Assembly (NCBI RefSeq): GCF_023238445.1
Contig: NZ_CP096658.1
Coordinates: forward strand, 868,001-932,000
Direction of reading: 5' to 3'
Origin: Halorussus gelatinilyticus
GTDB taxonomy: Archaea > Halobacteriota > Halobacteria > Halobacteriales > Haladaptataceae
Length of the DNA: 64,000 nt
Below are positions 43,971 through 50,747 of the stretch, piece after piece. The position numbers were made by a program, and so were the translations under genes. The notes under the pieces were generated by a model. The model saw only the letters and a program-made list of their open reading frames with translations. It had not been told where the DNA came from and ran no database searches. Within the stretch, counting starts at the first letter, position 1, and every line of letters starts with the position of its first letter.

Positions 43971-44594
43971 ATGCCAACGGCGAAACTACACATTTCGCTC
44001 CCCGAGAGCGTCTGGATTTCGGAGGTATCGACGGCCCACCCCGACGCGGAGTTTCGCGTCCTCGCGGCCTTCCCCGCCGAGGAGACCGGCGTCGGCCTGC
44101 TCGAAATCTCGGCCGACGACCTGCCGGCGGTCGTGGCCGCGATGGACGACCGCGAGGACATCACCCGACTCGACCTCCAGCAGGCGTCCGAAGAGTCCGC
44201 GCTGGTGGAGTTCGAGACGACCGAACCGCTCCTGCTGTTCTCGGTCCAGGAGTCGGGCCTCCCGCTGGAACTGCCGTTCACCATCGTCGACGGACAGGCC
44301 GAGGTGGAACTGACCGCCTCGCGCGACCGCCTGTCGGCGTTCACGACCCAACTGCAGGCCTTCGGGATGGACTTCGACGTGGAGTACGTCCGCGAGATGG
44401 TCAACTCCGAGAGCCTGCTGACCCAACGCCAGCGCGAACTCCTCCACACCGCGGTCGAGGAGGGCTACTACGACACCCCGCGGGAGTGCTCGCTGACCGA
44501 ACTCGCCGAGGAGGCGGGCGTGGCGAAATCGACCGCGAGCGAGACGCTCCACCGCGTCGAGGAGAAAATCGTCAAGGAGTACGTGGGCGAGTAG
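43971..44594 (+). CDS. Bacterio-opsin-activator-type HTH regulator
   Basis: The 207-residue protein has an N-terminal sensory region (about 1-145) and a C-terminal HTH_10 domain (LTQRQRELLHTAVEEGYYDTPRECSLTELAEEAGVAKSTASETLHRVEEKIVK). The known denitrification activator NarO has the same HTH type but a Cys-rich N-terminus. This protein has a single Cys, in the HTH, so it is not a direct NarO orthologue. It has the regulon palindrome upstream and is likely a regulon member or co-regulator. The upstream ATG alternatives lack support. Confidence 0.85.
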   Translation: MPTAKLHISLPESVWISEVSTAHPDAEFRVLAAFPAEETGVGLLEISADDLPAVVAAMDDREDITRLDLQQASEESALVEFETTEPLLLFSVQESGLPLELPFTIVDGQAEVELTASRDRLSAFTTQLQAFGMDFDVEYVREMVNSESLLTQRQRELLHTAVEEGYYDTPRECSLTELAEEAGVAKSTASETLHRVEEKIVKEYVGE

Positions 44595-44613
44595 GAAGGC
44601 GGACCGATGCGTC

Positions 44614-45921
44614 TCAGGCGACGACCGCCGACTGCTCCGCTTCTCCCGAACTCGACTCCTCGGACTCGGCCAGCGCCTCCGCCGTCTGCTTCGCCTCCCG
44701 AACCCGGCCGGGAAGCCCGGCGCGAGCGGTGTAGTTCGTGCAGAGCCGAATTCCCTCGGGCATCGAAATCCGGTCTAGCGCGGCCCAACTCCGGTCGTAG
44801 GCGGGCATCCCCCGGCGAAGCCGATGCACCGAGAGGTCGCGCGCTTCGTAGCCGGTAATCTCCTCGAACTCCGCGGCCGCCAGCGACCCCAACGCCTCGT
44901 CGCTCCGCTCGACTAGTTCGGGGTTCCGCGACCCGCCGAGATAGCAGGTGTAGACGCCGTCGCGGTCGAGCAGGCTGTCGTTCCACGTCGCGCCGAGCGT
45001 CCGGAACTCCTCGTCGTACTGGACCTGATAGCCCGCGCCGGTCAGGTCCGTCTCGGCGTGGAGGTGGACGACGGCTTGGGGGTTGTAGTGCAACTCGCGG
45101 AGCGCGGCGGCCGAGTCGGGCGCGAGGTCCCCGAGCAGGTCGGCGGTCACGTCCGCCGGCGTGGTCACGACGAGTCGGTCCACCGCGGTCGCCCCGTCGT
45201 CGGTCTCCAGCGCGAACCCGTCTCCCTCGCGTCGAATCTCCCGAACCGGCGTCCCGAGGCGGACGCCTTCGTCGTGGGCCGCGGCGAGCGCCTCGGGGAG
45301 TCGCTGGAGACCGGCGTCGAACGAGACGATGGGCGGGGCTTCGCGGCCGTCGAGGACCTTCCGCGCGACGGCGGTCAGGACGCTCCGCTCGACGCCCGCC
45401 TTCTCCAGCGCCTTCGACAGCGAGTACTCGACGGGCATCTCGTCGGGGTGAGAGCCGTAGAGACCGCCGTAGAGCGGCCCGAAGTAGTAGCGCGCGACCT
45501 CCGGGCCGAACTTCCGGGTCAGGAACGCCTCGACGCTCTCGCCGTCGCGCGCCGGCCCGGTCAGCGGTTCCAACAGCGCCCGGAACTTCCCGCGCCACGA
45601 GAGCAGGTCGGTCGTCACCGCCTCTCGGGGCGACTGGGGCACCAGTCGGAGTCTCCCGTCGCGGTAGACGTACAGCGGCGGGTCCGCGGCCCGGCGCAGT
45701 TCCGACTCCAGTCCGAGCGATTCGACCAGTTCCCGAATGGCTGGCGTGAGGCGCGTTCGCTGGGGCCCGAAATCGAGTACCTTCCCCTCGACCTCCGCGC
45801 TCCGGACGACGCCGCCGGGTTCGTCGTCGGCCTCGAAGACGACGCTCTCGACGCCCGACTCCCGGAGGTAGTGGTGTGTCGCCAGTCCCGTGATGCCGCC
45901 GCCGACGATGCCGACGCTCAT
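44614..45921 (-). CDS. Protoporphyrinogen/coproporphyrinogen oxidase-like FAD protein
   Basis: The 435-residue flavoprotein begins with the dinucleotide motif GIVGGGITGLATHHYLRESG and the FAD-binding acidic strand FEADDEPGG. It has PPO-family segments (LDFGPQRTRLTPAIRELVESLGL, VEAFLTRKFGPEVARYYFGPLYGGLYGSHPDEM). It would oxidise a porphyrinogen late in haem synthesis. Archaea usually make haem by the sirohaem route, which does not need this step, so the substrate is uncertain. The ATG at 45921 lies 38 nt from a CGAAGACGTTCG palindrome, tying it to denitrification. Confidence 0.84.
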   Translation of the reverse strand: MSVGIVGGGITGLATHHYLRESGVESVVFEADDEPGGVVRSAEVEGKVLDFGPQRTRLTPAIRELVESLGLESELRRAADPPLYVYRDGRLRLVPQSPREAVTTDLLSWRGKFRALLEPLTGPARDGESVEAFLTRKFGPEVARYYFGPLYGGLYGSHPDEMPVEYSLSKALEKAGVERSVLTAVARKVLDGREAPPIVSFDAGLQRLPEALAAAHDEGVRLGTPVREIRREGDGFALETDDGATAVDRLVVTTPADVTADLLGDLAPDSAAALRELHYNPQAVVHLHAETDLTGAGYQVQYDEEFRTLGATWNDSLLDRDGVYTCYLGGSRNPELVERSDEALGSLAAAEFEEITGYEARDLSVHRLRRGMPAYDRSWAALDRISMPEGIRLCTNYTARAGLPGRVREAKQTAEALAESEESSSGEAEQSAVVA

Positions 45922-45959
45922 GTTCGACAGTCGGGACGCCACGGCGTTGGGCCTCTCCC

Positions 45960-45971
45960 CGAAGACGTTCG
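45960..45971 (-). promoter_or_regulatory. CGAA-N4-TTCG palindrome, 38 nt before the PPO-like gene
   Basis: CGAAGACGTTCG lies exactly 38 nt before the ATG at 45921. Toward the other side, a run of gttcg/attcg repeats (ggttcggttcaattcggtcc and similar, 45970-46040) separates it from the next gene. Confidence 0.72.
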
Positions 45972-46059
45972 GTTCGGTTCAATTCGGTCCAGTTCGCTTC
46001 GGTCTGGTTCGGTCCGATTCGATTCGCTTCGACTCGACTCGTGCGAGAAGCGCGCCGCG
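45972..46059. repeat. TTCGG-like simple repeat tract
   Basis: The spacer contains many near-tandem copies of a 5-bp unit (ggttc, gattc, cttcg) over about 65 bp. It is short and imperfect, and likely arose by slippage. Confidence 0.5.
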
Positions 46060-46404
46060 CTACTCCGTCAGCAGGCCGAGCGCGGTCTCGGAGTCCACCT
46101 CGCCGTCGGCCAGTTTCGACGCCCACTGCTCGACCATCGCGTCGGTGAGTCGCGCCGCGAGGCGTTCCAACACCCGTCGCTCGTCACGCGAGAGGTCGCC
46201 CCGCTCGTCCAATCGCCGGAGCGCGGTGTCGAGTTCCCGGCGGCGGACGCGCCGACCGCGAGCGCGGACCCGCTCGGCGGCGGCCGACGCTCCGGCGTCG
46301 CCGCCCCGTCCGGCGTCGAAGTCTCCCAATCGCTCGGCGTCGGCTTCCGGTCCGGGGTCCGCGGTCGTCGCCGACTCCGAGTCGAGTCTTCCGAGTTCGG
46401 TCAC
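46060..46404 (-). CDS. Stand-alone protein resembling the glutamyl-tRNA reductase dimerisation domain
   Basis: The 114-residue protein has a variable acidic N-terminus (about 45 residues) and a helical C-terminal segment, RVRRRELDTALRRLDERGDLSRDERRVLERLAARLTDAMVEQW. This closely resembles the C-terminal dimerisation domain of HemA (glutamyl-tRNA reductase). No catalytic or NADPH domain is present. It could regulate HemA, since HemA-partner proteins exist elsewhere. The ATG lies 38 nt from a CGAACGTGTTCG palindrome shared with mobA. Confidence 0.75.
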   Translation of the reverse strand: MTELGRLDSESATTADPGPEADAERLGDFDAGRGGDAGASAAAERVRARGRRVRRRELDTALRRLDERGDLSRDERRVLERLAARLTDAMVEQWASKLADGEVDSETALGLLTE

Positions 46405-46442
46405 GTGGCGAGGTTACACCGCGCGCTCCGAAGCGACTGCGC

Positions 46443-46454
46443 CGAACGTGTTCG
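46443..46454. promoter_or_regulatory. Shared CGAA-N4-TTCG palindrome, 38 nt from both divergent genes
   Basis: CGAACGTGTTCG lies exactly 38 nt before the ATG at 46404 (minus) and 38 nt before the GTG at 46493 (plus). Being a palindrome, it can serve both with identical geometry. Confidence 0.78.
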
Positions 46455-46492
46455 GCCCAACGTCTACCGACGAGGGGAGAGAATCGCCGGAC

Positions 46493-47218
46493 GTGAACGA
46501 GTCACTGCCGGACGTCGAGACCGACGACCCGACGGGCGTCGTCCTCGCGGGCGGCTACTCCCGGCGGTTCGGCGACCGCGACAAGGCGCTGGCCCGACTC
46601 GGCGGGCGACCGCTCCTCGCGCGCGTCGTCGGCCGCCTCGGAGACGTCGCCGACCGCGTGGTGGTCAGCTGCCGGAGCGACCAGCGCGCGGCGTTCGACG
46701 ACGCGCTGGCGGTGGACGACGGGGTTTCGGTCACCGTCGAGTTCGTCGCCGACCCGGTGCCCGACAGGGGACCCCTCTACGGTTTCCGTGCCGCGCTCGG
46801 CGCGGTCGAGACCGAGACCTGCGCGCTGACGGCCTGCGACGCGCCGTTCCTCGACCCCCGACTGGTCGCGGATCTCGCCGCGCGACTCGAATCCACCGCG
46901 AACGCCCCGGACGCTCCGGACGCGGCCGCGGTGCTGGCCGACGAGCGCCTCGTCCCGACGCAGGCGGTCTACCGGACCGGCCCGGCGAGAGCCGCCGCCG
47001 AGGAACTGCTCGACGCCGGCGTGACCCGACTCTCGGCGCTTCTCGACCGCCTCGACGCGCTGGCGGTCCCGGCCGAGGAGGTCGCCGGGGACGCCGAGCG
47101 GAGCCTGTTCGACGTGGACACGCCCGCCGATCGCGAGGCGGCGGTCCGGATGCTCCGGGAACTCGCGGAAGCCGAGGCGAGCGATGCGGGCCGGCGGGAG
47201 ACGTCGGTACCGCGATGA
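46493..47218 (+). CDS. mobA: Molybdenum cofactor guanylyltransferase
   Basis: MobA joins GMP to molybdopterin to make the MGD cofactor needed by NarG. The 241-residue protein has the nucleotidyltransferase signature VVLAGGYSRRFGDRDKAL (residues 16-33), the metal-binding Asp region TACDAPFLDP and a late FDVDTPADRE. The GTG start is preferred because it lies 38 nt from the palindrome and gives the standard family N-terminus. Its stop overlaps the ATG of the next gene. Confidence 0.92.
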   Translation: MNESLPDVETDDPTGVVLAGGYSRRFGDRDKALARLGGRPLLARVVGRLGDVADRVVVSCRSDQRAAFDDALAVDDGVSVTVEFVADPVPDRGPLYGFRAALGAVETETCALTACDAPFLDPRLVADLAARLESTANAPDAPDAAAVLADERLVPTQAVYRTGPARAAAEELLDAGVTRLSALLDRLDALAVPAEEVAGDAERSLFDVDTPADREAAVRMLRELAEAEASDAGRRETSVPR

Positions 47219-47655
47219 CCCGCGTCGTCGCGCTCGGCACCTTCGACCTGCTCCATCCGGGCCACGTCCACTACCTGCGGGAGGCCGCCCGAGCGGGCGA
47301 CGAACTCCACGTCGTCGTGGCGAACGGCGAGCGACTGGACCACAAGGACCCGGTACTGCCGGACAACCAGCGCGTCCGGACGGTCGAGGCCCTCGACCCG
47401 GTGACGGCGGCCCACCCCGGCGACCCCGACGACGTCTCGGCACCCGTCCGCCGCATCGACCCGGACGTGCTGGTGTTGGGCGGCGACCAGCACCACGACG
47501 AGGCGGAAGTCGCCGCGATGCTCGAAGAGTGGGGCGTCGAGTGTGCGGTCCGGCGCGCGTCGCTGGCCGAGGCCGAGGGCGACGCGGTGTACTCGTCGAG
47601 CGCCATCGTGGAACGGATTCTGGAGGAACGCGAGAAACGGGTCGTCGGTCCGTAA
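47215..47655 (+). CDS. RibL-like nucleotidyltransferase (FAD synthase type)
   Basis: The 146-residue protein has the cytidylyltransferase motif GTFDLLHPGHVHYLREAA and VLGGDQHHDE, and ends in the YSSSAIVERILEE segment corresponding to the ISST loop. Archaeal RibL (FAD synthase) has this length and pattern. Haloarchaea often hold several paralogues, so the substrate could be FMN or another phosphomonoester. Its ATG overlaps the mobA stop (ATGA), so it is in the mobA operon under the shared palindrome. Confidence 0.82.
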   Translation: MTRVVALGTFDLLHPGHVHYLREAARAGDELHVVVANGERLDHKDPVLPDNQRVRTVEALDPVTAAHPGDPDDVSAPVRRIDPDVLVLGGDQHHDEAEVAAMLEEWGVECAVRRASLAEAEGDAVYSSSAIVERILEEREKRVVGP

Positions 47656-47672
47656 AAACGGGTCGTAGCTGG

Positions 47673-48140
47673 CTACCCGACTCGCGGCTCTTCTTCGGCG
47701 TTGAGCGCGACCGCCGAGACGCGCTCGACGCGCTTGACCAGTCGCTCGCCGGGCACGCCGTCGGCGACGAGTCGGGGAAGTCCGACTTCGCCGTCGTCGC
47801 GGTCACCGCGGCGCTCGAAGGCCACGATGCCGCCGAGCGCGGGGCGAATCGGCACGTCGGCCGCGAAGTCGGCCGACTCGACACGGAGGTGAGTGGTATC
47901 GCCGGAGAAGTCCGCCGCGTCCGCGAGCGCGGCCACGGGGACCCCCGTCCACTCGTCGGTCGCGCGGACGCCCGACGCGCACTCGACCGTGCAGGTCAGG
48001 TTCGCTCGCGGGAGGTCTATTCCGGGCGAGACGATGACCGTCTCGCGGCCCACGACTTCGATTCGCGGGCGCTCGCGGTCCGCGAGCGCCCGCCGATTCT
48101 CGTCGTTCACTTCGGTCGATTCGACGCTCGATGAGTGCAT
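47673..48140 (-). CDS. Short molybdopterin-oxidoreductase-like domain protein
   Basis: The 155-residue protein resembles part of the sulfite-oxidase-type molybdopterin domain: TCTVECASGVRATDEWTGVPVAALADAADF, then FAADVPIRPALGGIVAFE and a tail PGERLVKRVERVSAVAL. The usual domain is nearly twice as long, so the protein either lost its catalytic part or is a small cofactor-handling relative. It begins 4 nt after the radical SAM gene in a halocyanin-led operon. Cofactor binding is uncertain. Confidence 0.7.
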   Translation of the reverse strand: MHSSSVESTEVNDENRRALADRERPRIEVVGRETVIVSPGIDLPRANLTCTVECASGVRATDEWTGVPVAALADAADFSGDTTHLRVESADFAADVPIRPALGGIVAFERRGDRDDGEVGLPRLVADGVPGERLVKRVERVSAVALNAEEEPRVG

Positions 48141-48144
48141 GGCG

Positions 48145-49380
48145 TTACGTGGAGTTCACTGCGTGGTCGGCGTCCGAGTGAACGTCGGCCCGCGAGTCCG
48201 CGTCCGGCCCGTCCGCCCGTGGGTCGTCGTCCCACGGGAGCGGGCCGTCGTAGCCGTCCGGGACGAACGAACAGAGCGGGTCGCTTTCGAAGGGGTCGCC
48301 GGTCGTCGCGTAGGCCCGCGAGCGACTGCCGCCGCAGACGTTCCGGTAGGGACAGGCCCCGCACTTGCCCTTCAGGGCGTCCCCGTCGCGCAGGTCCTCG
48401 AAGAGGTCGGCGTTCCGGTAGATGTCGGTGACGCTCCGGTCGCGGACGTTGCCCGCCGACTCGGGCAGGAACCCGGAGGGGTACATCTCACCGACGTGGC
48501 TCACGAAGGCGAAGCCGTCGCCCGCGGTGATGCCCATCTGGCGGTCGGGGGTGGCCTCGGTCTGCTGGACCGCGACCCGACGGTAGTGCGGTGCCTCGGT
48601 CGTCTTCAGGCCGAAGGGCCACTCCTCGCGGCGCTCGACCAGCCACTCCATCACGCGCTCGGCGCGCTCCGGCGCGAGGGAGTCGAGCGCCGCGCCCCGG
48701 CCGACCGGCACGAGGAAGAAGACGCTCCAGAGGACCGCCCCGAGGTCCGCCACGAGGTCGGCGACGTCGGGCAGGTCCGCGACGGTCTGGCGACAGACGG
48801 TGGTGTTTATCTGGAGCGGAAGCCCCTCGTTGGCGGCGGCCTGCGCCGCGGCCATCGTCTCCTCGAAACTCCCCTCCTCGCCGCGGAAGGCGTCGTGGCG
48901 CTCGGCGCTCGCGCCGTCCACGCTCAGGGCCATCCGGCGCAGGCCCGCGTCCGCGAGGTCCGAGACGGCCGCGGGAGTCAGCGAGGCGGTCCCGCTCGGC
49001 GTCATCGTCACGTTCAGGCCGATTTCCGTGCCGTACTCCACGAGGTCCACGGCGTCGTCGCGCTTCAGCGGGTCGCCGCCCGAGAACACGACCAGTTGGT
49101 TCTCGCCGAACTCGGCGGTCTCGTCGAGGAGCGTCTTCGCCTCCGCGGTCGTGAGTTCGTCGGGGTGACGGTCGGGTTGGGCGTCGGCCCGGCAGTGTTC
49201 GCAGGTCAGGTCGCAGGCCTGCGTCAACTCCCAGATGAGGACGAACGGTCGCTCGTCCGTGTCCACGCGTCGCGGCGGTCCGCCCGAGCGGTCCGGTTTC
49301 GCCGCGCCGTCGGGCCTGCCGGCGCTGTCGGACTCGACGGAGGGAGGCGGGCCGCCCGAACGATTCGGTGGTCTCGGCAT
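48145..49380 (-). CDS. Radical SAM/SPASM protein related to NirJ/AhbC/AhbD (TIGR04053-like)
   Basis: The 411-residue protein has the radical SAM motif CDLTCEHC near residue 55 in the context FVLIWELTQACDLTCEHCRADA. A C-terminal SPASM Cys set (CGACPYRNVCGGSRSRAYATTGDPFESDPLC) binds a second Fe-S cluster. Its closest relatives by pattern are the haem-side-chain enzymes of sirohaem-derived haem (AhbC/AhbD) and haem d1 (NirJ). It lies between halocyanin and a molybdopterin-domain gene. The exact reaction is unknown; haem or peptide modification are both possible. Confidence 0.83.
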   Translation of the reverse strand: MPRPPNRSGGPPPSVESDSAGRPDGAAKPDRSGGPPRRVDTDERPFVLIWELTQACDLTCEHCRADAQPDRHPDELTTAEAKTLLDETAEFGENQLVVFSGGDPLKRDDAVDLVEYGTEIGLNVTMTPSGTASLTPAAVSDLADAGLRRMALSVDGASAERHDAFRGEEGSFEETMAAAQAAANEGLPLQINTTVCRQTVADLPDVADLVADLGAVLWSVFFLVPVGRGAALDSLAPERAERVMEWLVERREEWPFGLKTTEAPHYRRVAVQQTEATPDRQMGITAGDGFAFVSHVGEMYPSGFLPESAGNVRDRSVTDIYRNADLFEDLRDGDALKGKCGACPYRNVCGGSRSRAYATTGDPFESDPLCSFVPDGYDGPLPWDDDPRADGPDADSRADVHSDADHAVNST

Positions 49381-49388
49381 GGAACTAC

Positions 49389-49937
49389 TCACTCCACGAC
49401 GATTGCGCCCTTCATGCCCATCGCCTTGTGGGGCGTGCAGTAGTACTTGTGCTTGCCCGCGCTGTCGAACGTCTGGCTGAAGGTGAAGCCCTCCTTTTGG
49501 GTCTGCTTGCTCTCGAAGGAGCCGTCGTCCGCGACGACGTTGTGCACGCTGCCCTTCCCGGTCCACTTCCAGACGACTTTCGTCCCCTTCGAGACCTCGA
49601 CCGCGGCCGGGCCGAACGCGAAGTTGCCGCCGTTGCCCTTCGCGCCGACCTTCACCGTCACCTCGCTACTGCCGGTCTTATCGACCACGCCGTCGAAGTT
49701 CGAGGTGTTGTCGAACCAGCCGTCGAAGCTCACCGAGTCGCTTCCGGAACTACCGCCCGAGTCGCCGGACCCGTCTCCGGAGCTACCGCCGCTGTCTCCG
49801 GAGCTACCGCCGCTGTCCCCGGAGCTACCGCCGCCGTCTCCGGAACCGCCGCTCGAACAGCCCGCGATAGTCGCCGTCGCCGCGCCCGCAGCCATCGTCT
49901 TCAGCATCGTTCGTCGGTCGAGAGTATCTCGGGTCAT
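49389..49937 (-). CDS. Halocyanin (blue copper protein)
   Basis: Halocyanins carry electrons on the outer membrane face and can feed NirK. The 182-residue precursor has a Tat signal (RRTMLKTMAAGAATATIAGC) with lipobox Cys, a Ser/Gly/Asp linker of about 50 residues, and one cupredoxin domain. Copper ligands are His in GSVHNVVADD and Cys-His-Met in YYCTPHKAMGMKG. I chose the ATG at 49937 because a TATA-like catttatg lies about 26 nt upstream; a GTG two codons earlier is possible. A CGAACGTGTTCG palindrome lies 69 nt upstream. Confidence 0.9.
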   Translation of the reverse strand: MTRDTLDRRTMLKTMAAGAATATIAGCSSGGSGDGGGSSGDSGGSSGDSGGSSGDGSGDSGGSSGSDSVSFDGWFDNTSNFDGVVDKTGSSEVTVKVGAKGNGGNFAFGPAAVEVSKGTKVVWKWTGKGSVHNVVADDGSFESKQTQKEGFTFSQTFDSAGKHKYYCTPHKAMGMKGAIVVE

Positions 49938-50006
49938 CTTCACTTGCGGCTTCGAGGGCTACATAAATGGGGGTAGCCCCGATTCCCACGGGCTGAAAAC
50001 GGCCGG

Positions 50007-50018
50007 CGAACGTGTTCG
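50007..50018. promoter_or_regulatory. CGAA-N4-TTCG palindrome between halocyanin and an unknown gene
   Basis: CGAACGTGTTCG lies 38 nt before the ATG at 50057 (plus) and 69 nt before the halocyanin ATG (minus). The two spacings match the two classes seen elsewhere: 38 nt without a TATA box, longer with one. Confidence 0.75.
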
Positions 50019-50056
50019 GGACCACGGCTACCCGGCGTTCGGCCGTACTCCCGGAC

Positions 50057-50680
50057 ATGCCCAGTATCCCGCGGCCCTTCGCCAGCGACGACGCCGACGA
50101 CGAGACCTTCGACGAGTACGACGAGTTCCGCCCCGACCACCTGCCGGTCCCCGGTCCGTTCCTGCAAGGCGCGGACGTGCTGACCGGCGCGGACCACTGC
50201 GCGTTCCACCGACTCACGCGCGACATCTTCGAGGAGCGCGGTGTCTACGACGCCACCTTCGGCTACAACCTCGCGCGACTCAACCTCGATTCGCGCCACC
50301 CCGACGCCGGCTGGCGGTACGCTCGCGTCGAGGCGGACCGCGAGGGAGGGGACGGCGAGGAAGGGGGCGACGAAGGAGACGCCGACGTGCTGCTCGCGGA
50401 GTTCACGCCGACCACGAAGTTTTGCCCCCAGAGCGAGAGCCTGACTATCGGAGCGTTCCGGGCGTGGAACGGCCTGAGCGACCGCCACGACTACGAGCGC
50501 GTCTCGGTGGGTCTCGCGCCGATGCACCACGAGAGTACGGACATCAACGAGAAACTGCGGAGCCTGGAAGGGCGACTCGACGACGGCGAGAGTGTAGCGG
50601 ATTCCGAAGACACTCCACGAACCGGGGGAAGAAATCGAGGGCGTTCCGACGACGCGGACGACTCGTCGCTCCCGTTCTGA
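50057..50680 (+). CDS. Unknown haloarchaeal protein in the denitrification regulon
   Basis: The 207-residue protein has a conserved-looking core: HLPVPGPFLQGADVLTGADHCAFHRLTRDIFEERGVYDATFGYNLARLNLDS, then LLAEFTPTTKFCPQSESLTIGAFRAWNGL and RVSVGLAPMHHESTDINEKL. Two Cys and several His could bind a metal or Fe-S cluster; the second half is reminiscent of DUF59/MIP18-type assembly proteins. The disordered tail is charged. It has no signal. Its ATG is exactly 38 nt after the palindrome, so it is probably expressed with halocyanin and nar genes. Confidence 0.75.
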   Translation: MPSIPRPFASDDADDETFDEYDEFRPDHLPVPGPFLQGADVLTGADHCAFHRLTRDIFEERGVYDATFGYNLARLNLDSRHPDAGWRYARVEADREGGDGEEGGDEGDADVLLAEFTPTTKFCPQSESLTIGAFRAWNGLSDRHDYERVSVGLAPMHHESTDINEKLRSLEGRLDDGESVADSEDTPRTGGRNRGRSDDADDSSLPF

Positions 50681-50747
50681 GTCGCCCGGCTCGGTCGTCG
50701 CGCCGGCCTTCGGTAGCGTTTTGGGCGCGGTGGCCCATTGCTCGGGT

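Noticed and set aside
44468-46126. A 552-codon open frame covering the PPO-like gene in another frame
   Set aside because: The product is Arg/Pro-rich without domains, and the overlapping frame encodes a clear FAD protein.
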